From Planctomycetota bacterium (lineage in GTDB: Bacteria; Planctomycetota; Phycisphaerae; Phycisphaerales; Phycisphaeraceae): DNA of 64,000 nucleotides. The stretch is from contig JAIOPN010000017.1 in the NCBI GenBank assembly GCA_021413865.1, positions 186,001-250,000 on the forward strand, read 5' to 3'. Under the pieces are notes generated by a model. It was not told the DNA's origin and did no database searches. It saw only the letters and a list, made by a program, of their open reading frames with translations. Both the position numbers and the translations under genes were made by a program. Positions 1-8,625 of this stretch are shown here, piece by piece (the first letter of the stretch is position 1; every line of letters begins with the position of its first letter).

Positions 1-1110
1 GATGGATTCGTCGCGTGGGATGCGGCCGGACTGGATGAGCTTGATAGCACACGCGAGCGTGGTGCCGCCGGCGGGCTCGGTGAAGATGCCCTCGGTGCGG
101 GCGAGCAGCTTGATGGCATCAAGAATTTCCGGGTCGGTGGACGACGCGCCCGAGCCGCCGGACTCACGGACCACCTTGAGCACGTAATACCCGTCGGCGG
201 GATTGCCGATGGCGATGCTCTTGGCGATCGTGTTGGGCTTCTGCGGGCGGAACAGATCAGTGCCCTCCTCGAGTGCCTTGACGATCGGGTTGCAGCCGGC
301 GGCCTGTGCGGCGTGCATGCGCGGCGCGTTGTCCTTCACCAGGCCCAGGGTGATGAACTCCTGGTAGGCCTTCCAGACTTTGGGCAGGATCGTCCCGCCG
401 GCGACGGGCAGGACGGTGTGGCGCGGGAGCTGCCAGCCCATCTGCTCGGCGATCTCGAAGCCGTGCGTCTTGGCGCCCTCGGTGTAGAACGGGCGCAGGT
501 TTACGTTCACGATGGCCCACTTGTATTTGTCGGCGATCTGCGAGCAGAGGCGGTTCACGTCGTCGTAGTTGCCCTTGATCTTGACGACGCGCGGGCCGAA
601 GACGCTCATGCCGACCATCTTCCCCTCTTCGAGGTCGTGGGGGATCATGACAAACGCCTGCAGGCCCGCGGCGGCGGCGTGGGCGGCGACGCTGTGCGCG
701 AGGTTGCCGGTCGAGGCGCAGCCGACGGTGTCGAAGCCGAACTCGATCGCCTTGGTGATGGCGACGGCGACCACGCGGTCCTTGTAGGAGAAGGTCGGGT
801 AGTTGACGCTGTCGTCCTTGATGTAGAGCTCTTTGACGCCCAGCTCGGCGGCAAGTTTCTTGGCGGGGATGAGCGGCGTGTAGCCCGAGCGCAGGCCGGC
901 GCGCGGCTCACCGTTGATGGGCAAGAGGTCCTTGTAGCGCCAGAGCGAGCGCGGGCCGGCGGCGATGGAGTCGCGCGTGACTTTGCCGCGCATCGCCTCG
1001 TAGTCGTACGCCACCTCGACGGGGCCGAAGTCGTGGTCGCAGACCGTGCGCGGCTCGATGGGGTAGTCCGCCCCGCACTCCTTACACCGCAATGCCTTGA
1101 TGAAGCTCAT
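1..1110 (-). CDS. thrC: Threonine synthase (3' end cut by window edge)
   Basis: PLP enzyme converting O-phosphohomoserine to threonine, the last step of threonine synthesis. The visible 370 codons begin with a short Cys-rich segment (C9, C12, C24) followed by the GPVEVAYDY stretch typical of the plant/actinobacterial type of threonine synthase. The PLP lysine is K110 in SYKDR, and a CASTGN phosphate-loop motif and a Gly-rich segment (GGSGASS) follow. The reading frame stays open to position 1, so the C-terminus lies outside the window. The start ATG at 1110 has GGAG just upstream. Expression is almost certainly set by the SAM-I riboswitch and terminator directly upstream (1148-1359). The enzyme call is strong. 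Whether the true role is threonine supply or a step tied to methionine metabolism is open, given the SAM control. Confidence 0.93.
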   Translation of the reverse strand, partial: MSFIKALRCKECGADYPIEPRTVCDHDFGPVEVAYDYEAMRGKVTRDSIAAGPRSLWRYKDLLPINGEPRAGLRSGYTPLIPAKKLAAELGVKELYIKDDSVNYPTFSYKDRVVAVAITKAIEFGFDTVGCASTGNLAHSVAAHAAAAGLQAFVMIPHDLEEGKMVGMSVFGPRVVKIKGNYDDVNRLCSQIADKYKWAIVNVNLRPFYTEGAKTHGFEIAEQMGWQLPRHTVLPVAGGTILPKVWKAYQEFITLGLVKDNAPRMHAAQAAGCNPIVKALEEGTDLFRPQKPNTIAKSIAIGNPADGYYVLKVVRESGGSGASSTDPEILDAIKLLARTEGIFTEPAGGTTLACAIKLIQSGRIPRDESI

Positions 1111-1147
1111 GTCCTGCTCCGTGACGCCGTTCTCAAATCAGCGCAAT

Positions 1148-1180
1148 AAAAAACCCTTCTTATGTTCGATAAGAAGGGCC
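1148..1180 (-). terminator. Intrinsic terminator of the SAM riboswitch expression platform
   Basis: On the minus strand a 10-bp stem (1169-1178 pairing with 1154-1163, loop 1164-1168) is followed by a run of six T residues. It lies about 40 nt upstream of the thrC start and after the riboswitch aptamer, so it acts in the thrC leader rather than at a gene end. Its 5' arm is complementary to the 3' strand of riboswitch helix P1. Confidence 0.92.
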
Positions 1181-1207
1181 TTCATCCTGGGTGGGAATCT
1201 GCCGCTT

Positions 1208-1359
1208 CTTATCTTCCCCCATTCACTCCGGTTTGGGCCCTTGCGGGCTTTGCCGAACGACGGGGCAGGAGTTCGCACCAGTTTCCCCACCGGCTTTCGC
1301 CGGCGGCGGAACGGTTGCGGTGGCTTCACAGGGCCTGTCCCTCAGCCACTCTCGATAAG
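1208..1359 (-). promoter_or_regulatory. SAM-I (S-box) riboswitch in the thrC leader
   Basis: The minus-strand sequence carries the S-box core in order: P1 5' strand CTTATC (1354-1359), AGAG, GAGGGAC, GGCCC, TGAAGCC, GCAACC, then GGTGCGAACTCCTGCC, and the P1 3' strand GATAAG (1208-1213). These are the invariant SAM-binding and kink-turn segments of the family. The aptamer is followed by a terminator whose 5' arm can instead pair with the P1 3' strand, the usual arrangement of an OFF switch: SAM stabilises P1, the terminator forms and thrC is shut off. The assignment rests on sequence and pairing only; the mechanism is inferred from the family. Confidence 0.96.
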
Positions 1360-1385
1360 TCGCGTGTATTCAGTTGTAGAAACCC

Positions 1386-1414
1386 ATAATAGCAGCGTCT
1401 GCCCAGCGGGTCAA
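1386..1414 (-). promoter_or_regulatory. Sigma70-type promoter for the riboswitch-thrC transcript
   Basis: A minus-strand TTGACC (1409-1414), 17-nt spacer and TATTAT (1386-1391). The predicted start near 1379 gives about 20 nt before riboswitch helix P1, so the whole aptamer is transcribed. Confidence 0.8.
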
Positions 1415-1435
1415 CGCCGGACGCGGCAAACTTCC

Positions 1436-1702
1436 TTACGCGGGAACGACGAAGAAACCGACGAACCCCAGCAGAATCAGCGCCCAAGGCAGTACGGCCC
1501 AGATGCTCTTTTCCACGCCGAGCATCGTGTCGTTCCCCCAAAGCCAGAGCGTCGTCACGCAGTAGCACAAGACCGACGCCAGCCCGAGCAGAAGCATGTA
1601 CCGCGGGTCGCCGGGATTGTTGTCGAAATATGTGTGGCCGAGGAAATACCCGGTCACCAGGTAGAGCCCGCAAACCGCGGCAAGTGCCTTGTAAACGGAC
1701 AC
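1436..1702 (-). CDS. Small hydrophobic membrane protein, unknown function
   Basis: An 88-residue protein with three predicted membrane segments: about residues 4-22, 35-55 and 66-86. The short polar loops include a DNNPGDPRY stretch. No family is recognised. The gene lies between rpsG (stop at 1771, 68 nt upstream) and the promoter of the thrC riboswitch transcript, so it could be read through from rpsL-rpsG. No strong ribosome binding site decides the start. The length, hydrophobic pattern and lack of a competing frame make it a likely real gene. Confidence 0.7.
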   Translation of the reverse strand: MSVYKALAAVCGLYLVTGYFLGHTYFDNNPGDPRYMLLLGLASVLCYCVTTLWLWGNDTMLGVEKSIWAVLPWALILLGFVGFFVVPA

Positions 1703-1770
1703 GGCTGTGCCTCACAAAAATTGGCAACGCCACGGACCGCACAATCACCAACTCACGGCGCAACCGGGCA

Positions 1771-2247
1771 TCACCACGCGAAGTGGGCGAAGGCCTTGTT
1801 CGCGTCGGCCATACGGTGCGTCTGCTCGCGGGTCGTCACGGCCTTGCCCTCGTTGCGGGAGGCGTCGTGAAGTTCCTTGGCCAGACGCAGGAACATCGGC
1901 TTGCCCTTCTCGCTGCGGGCGGCGTCGATGATCCAGCGGAACGCCAGGCTCTGCTGACGCTTGCGGTTGACCTGCATGGGCACCTGGTAGTTGGCGCCGC
2001 CGACCCGGCGGGAACGGACCTCGACCTCGGGGCGGACGTTCTCGAGCGCCTTCTCGAACACCTGGACGCAGGTGGGATCGCCCTTGGTGCGCTTCTCGAT
2101 CTCTTCGAAGGCGTCATACACAACGCGCTGGGCGACGGCCTTCTTGCCGTGCTCCATGACGCAGTTGATGAAACGGGCGACTGTCTTGTTGCCGTAGCGC
2201 GGGTCGGGCTGAAGCTGGCGATCCGCACGGGTGATACGACCTGACAT
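1771..2247 (-). CDS. rpsG: 30S ribosomal protein S7
   Basis: Primary 16S rRNA-binding protein of the 30S head. It is 158 residues long, full family length, with the N-terminal SGRITRA start, the LQPDPRYGN segment and the C-terminal MADANKAFAHF motif. It lies 104 nt downstream of rpsL in the classical S12-S7 order, but the usual following genes fusA and tuf are not here. Instead a small membrane protein follows. In the family S7 can repress its own operon by binding mRNA; no such site was identified here. Confidence 0.98.
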   Translation of the reverse strand: MSGRITRADRQLQPDPRYGNKTVARFINCVMEHGKKAVAQRVVYDAFEEIEKRTKGDPTCVQVFEKALENVRPEVEVRSRRVGGANYQVPMQVNRKRQQSLAFRWIIDAARSEKGKPMFLRLAKELHDASRNEGKAVTTREQTHRMADANKAFAHFAW

Positions 2248-2351
2248 CGAGGCATCCTTTCTTTACGGCTCATCCACCCCGTCGGGGTCTTTTGTTCACC
2301 CGCGGCGACAATGCCGCGGATTACTTGCCGTTGGTTGATAGCTAACTTGTA

Positions 2352-2729
<378 letters not shown>

Positions 2730-2758
2730 GAGTTCAGGCCCTACTGGTTGAGCTATAC

Positions 2759-2788
2759 ATTGTAACAGAAAGCGGTACGACATGGCAA
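2759..2788 (-). promoter_or_regulatory. Promoter of rpsL-rpsG
   Basis: Minus strand TTGCCA (2783-2788), 18-nt spacer and TACAAT (2759-2764), placing the transcription start about 20-25 nt before the rpsL ATG. It supports the downstream rpsL start over the longer open frame. Confidence 0.6.
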
Positions 2789-2823
2789 CCACGGCGAAAC
2801 CGGGGGTTATGACTCCCAAGTCA

Positions 2824-4038
2824 CTACTTCTCAGCCGCCGCGCGGAGCACCGCCTCCAAACGATCCACGTGGCGTTTCATGCTCAATTCCTCGGCCAAGC
2901 CCGCCGACGCCGCCGCGCAACGGGCCCGCTCGGCGGGGTCGGAAAGCTCGCGCATCGCCGCCGCCAGGGCCTCCACATCGTGCGGGTCGGGGATCACCCG
3001 TCCCCGCACCAGCCCCCCCGCGACGATGAAGTCGGATGCCCCGTTGAACGCGGTGCTGATCGCCGGCGTGCCCATCATCAGCGACTCGATCACCACCTTG
3101 CTCGACGGGTCATAGAACGTCGGCAGCACGGTCACGTCGGCGGCACAGTAGAGCGCGGCCATCTGCGACGTCTGGCCGACGATCTTCACCGAGTCTCGCA
3201 CGCCCAATCGCGCGGCCTGTAACTGCTCGGCATAACCGATCGACCCCACCATGAGCAGCGTCGCGGGAACCCCCTGCTCGCGAATCGCCGCGAAGGCGTC
3301 GAGCAACGGACGGGCGCCCTTGAGCTTCATATTGAGCGCGGCGAAGAGGTACACCGTATCCGTCTCTGCTATGCCGTACCCCTGGCGGACCTCGTCACGC
3401 CACGTGCGCCGCTGCGCGTCGTCCGTCACCGGCATCACGGCCGCGTTGGGGATCAGGCTGATCTTCGAGGGATCGACCCGGTAGTGCCGGCGGAGCTGGT
3501 CGGAGACGTACCGGCTCACTGAGACGATGCGCCTGACGCGCGGGTCGGTCAGCGTCGCCCGCTCCTGTGCGAGCAAGCGTCGCTGCTTGGGCGTGACAGC
3601 CACGAGCGTGCGTTTGAGCCAGCGGGAGAACGCCGAGCGGCGCAGCGCGATGTTGCGATCGATCGTCTCGCGGACGGTCCCGCTGCGCGGCTGGACGACG
3701 GAGGCGGGCACGGCCGTGGTCACGGAGAGGCTCACGTCGTACCGCCCCTCTTCGAGCTGACGCATGGCCCAGCGCGAAAAACCCCGGAGGCTCATGGCGT
3801 CGAACTTGCGGTGGCTGCCCATAAAACGGCGGACGTCCGGGCCGTCGAAACCACGGTCGGAGGCGACGCCTGCGAGGATGACGACGTGGTGCCCGCGCGA
3901 GATGAGCTCGTGGGCGATCTGCGCGGTGGAGCGCTCCGCGCCGCCGCCGTCCGGATCGTAGCGTTCGATGACGATCGCCACGCTCATGGGCCTGGCGTTG
4001 GCGGCCGGCGTTGTCGTGTGGGCCGGGGTTGCGGTCAT
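2824..4038 (-). CDS. Glycosyltransferase family 4 (LPS-core WaaG-like)
   Basis: A GT-B fold sugar transferase of 404 residues. The N-terminal domain has a GGAERS-type acceptor-side loop near the start of the conserved part. The C-terminal domain has the GT4 donor-site region [18 protein letters not shown] with its conserved glutamate. The ATG at 4038 overlaps the stop of the upstream heptosyltransferase gene (ATGA), so translation is probably coupled and this start is preferred to longer ones. The neighbours waaF and gmhB point to lipopolysaccharide inner-core synthesis at the cytoplasmic face of the inner membrane. The donor and acceptor cannot be read from sequence; a glucosyl- or heptosyl-transferase role is equally possible. 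Confidence 0.88.
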   Translation of the reverse strand: MTATPAHTTTPAANARPMSVAIVIERYDPDGGGAERSTAQIAHELISRGHHVVILAGVASDRGFDGPDVRRFMGSHRKFDAMSLRGFSRWAMRQLEEGRYDVSLSVTTAVPASVVQPRSGTVRETIDRNIALRRSAFSRWLKRTLVAVTPKQRRLLAQERATLTDPRVRRIVSVSRYVSDQLRRHYRVDPSKISLIPNAAVMPVTDDAQRRTWRDEVRQGYGIAETDTVYLFAALNMKLKGARPLLDAFAAIREQGVPATLLMVGSIGYAEQLQAARLGVRDSVKIVGQTSQMAALYCAADVTVLPTFYDPSSKVVIESLMMGTPAISTAFNGASDFIVAGGLVRGRVIPDPHDVEALAAAMRELSDPAERARCAAASAGLAEELSMKRHVDRLEAVLRAAAEK

Positions 4039-5135
4039 GCCGGGGCGGGAGAAAGGCGCAGGAGCGAGGCCGCCTGGTCGAAGACCATGTCGGGCGTGAC
4101 CTCTTTCATGCAGCGGTGATCGTCGGGGGTGTTCTTGAGCGGGCAGATTTTTTTCTGGCACGGCGAGCAGTAGAGCTTGACCATGACCTTGCGCTCCATG
4201 GCGAACTCGATCTCCGTCCACGCGGGGTCGGTCGGGCCGAAGATCGTGACGACCGGCACGCCCATCGCCGCCGCGACGTGGCGTGGGCCCGTGTCGTTGG
4301 TGATCACGATCGCAGCCCTGCGGATCACGCTCTTGAGCACGCCCAGTTCCAGCCCCATGCGGGGGAGGTCAAGCACGGGTGTCCGCGCCGCGGCGATGAG
4401 CTGGTCGATAATGGCCCGCTCTTTGGGCGCGCCGGTCACGGCAACGGTGGCGCCGAAATCCCGCGTGCAGCGCTCCGCGACGGCGGCGAAACGGTCGGGC
4501 GACCACATCTTCGCCTCGCCGTAGTTCGCCCCGGGGTTGAGCATCACAAGCCGGCCTCGCTCCGTATCAAAGCCACCGGCGCGCAGCAGTTCGTCGGCAC
4601 GGCGGTCGTCTTCGGGGCGGGTGTTGAGCTGCATGGTCGGGTCGGGGTTGACGGAGCCGAGATAGCGGGCGATGCCCAGGTAGTAATCCCTGGTGGGCAC
4701 GGGGACGAATTTGCCCTTGGTGCGCATGGGCAGGAGGCGGTCGGTGAGGAGGAAGCCGCGGCCGTCGCGGTCGTAGCCGATGCGGCGCGGGATGCCCGCC
4801 ATGCGGGCAAGCAGCGCCGATCGGAAGCTGTTGGGCAGGAGGATGGCGGTGTCGAACTTGCCGGCCGTGAGCCTGGCGGCGAGCGGGAACGGTCCCACAC
4901 GGCGGCCGTCGGGCATGCCCCGGCGGGCATGGCGCACGGTGACGAAGCGGTCGATCCAGGGACAGGCGTCGAGGACGGCGCGAACCGGCGCGCGGGCCAG
5001 CGCGGTGATGTGCGCCTCGGGCCAGAGCAGGCGGAGGGCGCGGAGCGTCGGCGTGGCCATCACGCCGTCCCCGATCCACGAGGGCATGACAACCAGCAAC
5101 CGCTGCGAGGGCCTGTGCTGAGGCGTGAGAGACAT
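4035..5135 (-). CDS. waaF: ADP-heptose:LPS heptosyltransferase II (GT9)
   Basis: Adds the second heptose to the LPS inner core using ADP-heptose. The 366-residue protein has the family opening LLVVMPSWIGDGVMATPTL, the mid-protein LNPGANYGEAKMW segment, the nucleotide-sugar site TNDTGPRHVAAAMGVPVV, and the type II C-terminal signature SPCQKKICPL with a later HRCM. It follows gmhB, which acts earlier in ADP-heptose synthesis, by 85 nt and overlaps the next glycosyltransferase by four bases. The presence of this gene implies a heptose-containing LPS and a Gram-negative outer membrane. Confidence 0.95.
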   Translation of the reverse strand: MSLTPQHRPSQRLLVVMPSWIGDGVMATPTLRALRLLWPEAHITALARAPVRAVLDACPWIDRFVTVRHARRGMPDGRRVGPFPLAARLTAGKFDTAILLPNSFRSALLARMAGIPRRIGYDRDGRGFLLTDRLLPMRTKGKFVPVPTRDYYLGIARYLGSVNPDPTMQLNTRPEDDRRADELLRAGGFDTERGRLVMLNPGANYGEAKMWSPDRFAAVAERCTRDFGATVAVTGAPKERAIIDQLIAAARTPVLDLPRMGLELGVLKSVIRRAAIVITNDTGPRHVAAAMGVPVVTIFGPTDPAWTEIEFAMERKVMVKLYCSPCQKKICPLKNTPDDHRCMKEVTPDMVFDQAASLLRLSPAPA

Positions 5136-5220
5136 CTATCTGAGTATAGCGTGTGGGGCCGATCGGCCCGGAAGCAGGACCCCGGCGACTCGCGGACTCG
5201 TCATCGGGCGTGGCGGTGGA

Positions 5221-6360
5221 TCAGCGATGGAACAGCAGCGCCGCGATGACAGTCAGTTGCGTGAACAGCGCCGAGCCCATCCAGGCATGGAACGCCTCGG
5301 CCGACTCCTTGCCCATCCAGAGCGAGGCGACGAACAGGCAGAGCGCCACCAACTGCAGGATCACCGCGAGGAACTTGGTGTACGAGAAATCGCCCGAGTG
5401 CGCCCGGTACTGGCGTATCTCCTGCAGGATCTGCCGCAGCGTCTCGTCTTCCCGCGCGGAGCGATCGGCGTCCAACGCCTGCCGGGGGGGTGGGGATTTC
5501 TCCATGTTGAGAGAGGCCCTTTCGGTGGACGCCAACCCGGGAGCGGGCGGCGCATCGGTTGATGCCGCGTGATCCTCGAACGCCCCGGCCGCGTCCACGG
5601 GCTGCGCGTGCGTCGGCTGCGTTGCCTCCACCTCTTCCCGTGCCACGGTGTCGGGTGACGCCGCCACCGGCTGGCGCGTCAGACGTGCCGCCAGTGGGTC
5701 CCACTTCTTGCCGCCCCGGTCCCGGTTGCGCGCCGCCTCGGCCGCGATCTCGGGCTTACGCTGCTGCGCGATGATGCGCACCGCCTCGACAAGGTTCCGG
5801 GCCGTGAACAGCGGTGACGAAACCTCCCCCGCCTCGGTGCGCCGGTCGTGGTTCTTGGCGATCGTGTCCAGACGCAGAGGCGAGAGTTCCTCGGCGTCGG
5901 GCGTCAGCAGGATCGTGCGCACCCCCGCCATCGCGCCGGCGTCCGTGTCACGCTGCTGGTCCCCCACCATCCAGCATTGGGCTAGGTCCAGGTCCAGGTC
6001 CTTGGCAGCCTGCAGGAGCATCCCCGGCTGCGGCTTGCGCCACGGATGCTCGCGGCGGTATTTCTCAACCGTCCCCTCGGGATGGTAAGGGCAGTAATAA
6101 AAACGGTCGATCCCCACGCCGCTGATCGTTTTCACGACCTGGTTGATGCGGTCATTGACGGCGTCCACGTCGGCCTCGGTGTACTTCCCCCGCGCCACGC
6201 CCCCTTGGTTGGTCACCACGACGATGCGAAAGCCCAACCCTTTGAGCGACGCGATCGCCGACGCCGCCCCTTGGATGAGCCGCACCTGCCCCGGGTCACC
6301 CAGGTCGCCGTCGTTGTGGATCAGCGTGTTGTCTCGATCGAGGAATACCGCGGAGTTCAT
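5221..6360 (-). CDS. gmhB: Heptose-bisphosphate phosphatase (HAD) with C-terminal membrane anchor
   Basis: Residues 1-185 are a HAD phosphatase of the D-glycero-D-manno-heptose-1,7-bisphosphate type: DRDNT with Asp8 and Asp10, VVTNQGG, RKPQPGML and GDQQRDTDAG. The zinc loop of the E. coli enzyme is not kept: its four ligands align to C90, Y92, H105 and W107. Residues 186-310 are a long Pro/Ala-rich, low-complexity linker. Residues about 330-349 and 362-379 form two membrane segments, giving 379 residues against the usual 180-190. The start ATG is at 6360. Position between gmk and waaF supports the ADP-heptose pathway. The linker and membrane tail are unusual for this family. Confidence 0.88.
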   Translation of the reverse strand: MNSAVFLDRDNTLIHNDGDLGDPGQVRLIQGAASAIASLKGLGFRIVVVTNQGGVARGKYTEADVDAVNDRINQVVKTISGVGIDRFYYCPYHPEGTVEKYRREHPWRKPQPGMLLQAAKDLDLDLAQCWMVGDQQRDTDAGAMAGVRTILLTPDAEELSPLRLDTIAKNHDRRTEAGEVSSPLFTARNLVEAVRIIAQQRKPEIAAEAARNRDRGGKKWDPLAARLTRQPVAASPDTVAREEVEATQPTHAQPVDAAGAFEDHAASTDAPPAPGLASTERASLNMEKSPPPRQALDADRSAREDETLRQILQEIRQYRAHSGDFSYTKFLAVILQLVALCLFVASLWMGKESAEAFHAWMGSALFTQLTVIAALLFHR

Positions 6361-6383
6361 GTTGAGTCCCGTTCGCTTTCCGC

Positions 6384-6986
6384 TCAGCGCCGCGCCGCCC
6401 GCAGGTGCAGCTCTCGCGTCACCAACTGAACCACCTTCTCCACCGCCTTGCCCAGGTCGTCGTTCACGATGAACTCGTTGTACACGCCGCACTCCATGGC
6501 GCGGACGATCTCGCTCAGGGCCTTGCTGAACCGCCGCTGGATCACCGCCTCTTCCTCGCGTTTGCGCTTGCGCAAGCGTTCGAGCAGGACTTCCTCGCTC
6601 GGGGGCAGCACGAAGACCGCGAAGATGTCGTGCATCTTACGCTTGACCTGCTCGGCGCCCGCCACGTCGATCTCCAGGATCATCAGCTTGCCCTCGCGCA
6701 ACGCCTCCTCGACCGGCCTGCGGGGTGTGCCGTAGCTACAGCCCGGGTAAACCTCGGCCCATTCGAGCAGTTCATCGGCATTACGCGCGCGATCGAACTC
6801 ACTCTGATCGACGAAATGGTAGTCCACGCCCTCACGGTCACCGGCAGCACGCGGCCGCGTGGTCATTGAAACGCTGAACACGCCGTTGAGCGCCTTCTCG
6901 ACCTCGTGCGTGATGGTGGTCTTCCCCACGCCCGAGGGGCCGGAGATGATCAGGAGCATGCCGGGATGCGGGGGGTTCTTGGCCAT
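6384..6986 (-). CDS. gmk: Guanylate kinase
   Basis: Phosphorylates GMP to GDP. It is 200 residues long with the P-loop GPSGVGKT at residues 16-23, the GMP-binding TTRPRAAGDREGVDYHFV region, the EWAEVYPGCSYGT loop, and a Lys/Arg-rich lid (RLRKRKREEE). The start at 6986 gives a nine-residue lead before the next possible Met. It lies 29 nt after pyrB and 23 nt before gmhB, so it is probably cotranscribed with both. Confidence 0.97.
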   Translation of the reverse strand: MAKNPPHPGMLLIISGPSGVGKTTITHEVEKALNGVFSVSMTTRPRAAGDREGVDYHFVDQSEFDRARNADELLEWAEVYPGCSYGTPRRPVEEALREGKLMILEIDVAGAEQVKRKMHDIFAVFVLPPSEEVLLERLRKRKREEEAVIQRRFSKALSEIVRAMECGVYNEFIVNDDLGKAVEKVVQLVTRELHLRAARR

Positions 6987-7015
6987 GGGGTGCGTTGCAC
7001 GAATGTCGTTGCGGC

Positions 7016-7999
7016 TCACGCCTGCGCTGGAGCGGCGCCCTGCGCGCCGACGACGAGGAAGAGCGTGGCCATCCGCACCGCCAGGCCGTTGGTCACCTGC
7101 GAGAGCACCGCGCTCTGGGCGCCGTCGGCGACGGCGGAGTCCATCTCGATGCCGCGGTTGATCGGGCCGGGGTGCATCACCACCAGCCCCGGCTTGGCCT
7201 GCCGCAGCCGCTGGGTCGTCAGCCCGAAGAAGGTCGCGTACTCCCGCACGCTCGGGAAGGCCTGGCTTGTCAGCCGCTCGAACTGCACGCGCAGCATGTT
7301 CACCGCGTCCACACGGGGGAGAACCTCGTCGAGGTTGTTCGACAGCTCGCAGCCCATGTCGGCGAAGCCGCGCGGCAGGAGCGTCGCGGGGCCGACGAGG
7401 ATCACCTTGCCGCCGAGCTTCCGCAGGCCATGAATGTTTGACCGCGCCACACGGCTGTGCGCCACGTCGCCGACGATGGCGACGGTAATACCTGTGAAGT
7501 CGAAGGTCTCCATCCGGCCCAGACGCTGGGCGAGCGTGTAGAGGTCGAGTAACCCCTGCGTCGGGTGCTCGTGCTGGCCGTCCCCGGCGTTGACCACGGA
7601 GCACTTGACCGACTGCGCGAGTTGGTGCGTCGCGCCGCTGAGCGGGTGGCGGCAGACGATCACGTCCACGCCCATGGCCTCGATGTTCCGCGCCGTGTCA
7701 CGCAGAGTCTCGCCCTTCGAGACGCTCGACCCCTGCACCGTGAAGTCCAGCACGTCGGCCGTCAGCCGCTCGGCGGCGAGCGTGAAACTGGCGCGGGTGC
7801 GCGTCGAGCTCTCGAAGAAGAGGTTGACGACGACCCGGCCGCGCAGGGCGGGCACCTTCTTGACGCTGCGGGTGCTCACGTCGGCCAGGCCGCGCGCGGT
7901 GTTGAGCAGGAAGCGGATGTCCTGGGCCGAGAGATAATCAAGCCCAAGCAGGTGCTTGTGGGTCCACACATAAGGCTGGCCCGTGGCCGGTGTCATCAC
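7016..7999 (-). CDS. pyrB: Aspartate carbamoyltransferase catalytic subunit
   Basis: Catalyses carbamoyl phosphate plus aspartate to carbamoyl aspartate, the committed step of pyrimidine synthesis. It is 327 residues long with the carbamoyl-phosphate site SSTRTR (64-69), HPTQ (145-148) and HPGPINRG (276-283). It overlaps pyrR by four bases (ATGA), so the two are translationally coupled. No regulatory subunit pyrI or dihydroorotase follows; gmk is next. This resembles the pyrR-pyrB pairing of several phyla but without the adjoining pyrC. Confidence 0.97.
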   Translation of the reverse strand: MMTPATGQPYVWTHKHLLGLDYLSAQDIRFLLNTARGLADVSTRSVKKVPALRGRVVVNLFFESSTRTRASFTLAAERLTADVLDFTVQGSSVSKGETLRDTARNIEAMGVDVIVCRHPLSGATHQLAQSVKCSVVNAGDGQHEHPTQGLLDLYTLAQRLGRMETFDFTGITVAIVGDVAHSRVARSNIHGLRKLGGKVILVGPATLLPRGFADMGCELSNNLDEVLPRVDAVNMLRVQFERLTSQAFPSVREYATFFGLTTQRLRQAKPGLVVMHPGPINRGIEMDSAVADGAQSAVLSQVTNGLAVRMATLFLVVGAQGAAPAQA

Positions 8000-8553
8000 C
8001 GCCTGCCCTCCTTGCGACGGATCAGTATCTCATCTTTGTCATCGGTCGGTTTTAGGTGGACCTCGACCACCTCGTCCTCGGCGATCGGGACCGAGCCGTC
8101 GGTCAGGTCGAGCGCCGCGTGGTCCGGGGCGATGGGCAGCTCGCGCCCGCCGCGATCCACCAGGACCGCCAGCCAGACCCGCCGGGGACGGCCGATGTCC
8201 ATCAGCGACTGGATCGCCGCCCGGATCGAGCGGCCCGTCATCAACACGTCATCGACTAGCACGACCTGGCACTGGTCGATATCAAAAGTGATCTCGGTGG
8301 TGCGGACGACAGCGTGGGCGCCGATCTCGGAGAGGTCGTCGCGGTAGAGCGTGATGTCGAGTGAACCGACGCGGTCGCCGACGAGGTCTTTGAGCCGTTC
8401 GGCGAGGCGTTGGGCGATGAGGTCGCCCCGGCTGCGGATGCCAACGAGCGCCCAGACCTGGTTCTTGCCCGAGCGGGCGGCGTCCCGGCGGATGGATTGC
8501 GCCAGGCGGTCGATCAATCCGGCAACCCCGTCCTGGTCGGCAATGCTCCGCAT
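7996..8553 (-). CDS. pyrR: PyrR, pyrimidine attenuator / uracil phosphoribosyltransferase
   Basis: A 185-residue phosphoribosyltransferase-fold protein with the PRPP loop VVLVDDVLMTGRS (97-109, Asp101-Asp102) and the PyrR-type GIRSRGDLIAQRL segment. In Firmicutes PyrR binds pyr mRNA in the presence of UMP to promote termination, and it has weak UPRTase activity. No clear PyrR-binding loop or terminator was found in the short leader between this gene and the lipoprotein gene, so RNA-based control here is not shown. It overlaps pyrB by four bases. Confidence 0.94.
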   Translation of the reverse strand: MRSIADQDGVAGLIDRLAQSIRRDAARSGKNQVWALVGIRSRGDLIAQRLAERLKDLVGDRVGSLDITLYRDDLSEIGAHAVVRTTEITFDIDQCQVVLVDDVLMTGRSIRAAIQSLMDIGRPRRVWLAVLVDRGGRELPIAPDHAALDLTDGSVPIAEDEVVEVHLKPTDDKDEILIRRKEGRR

Positions 8554-8625
8554 GGCCGGGCATCGTACCGATTCTGAACCCGGGACGAAAGTTCGGAGCG
8601 TCGCTGCACAACAGCCGCTGAACGG

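Noticed and set aside
1138-1329. A 63-codon minus-strand open frame over the thrC leader
   Set aside because: It runs straight through the SAM riboswitch and terminator; the RNA structure explains the sequence.
4011-5249. Long plus-strand open frame opposite waaF
   Set aside because: Antisense to a clear heptosyltransferase; composition reflects GC-rich codon mirroring, no family match.
8554-8625. PyrR-binding attenuator before pyrR
   Set aside because: The 72-nt leader shows no anti-antiterminator loop or terminator hairpin.
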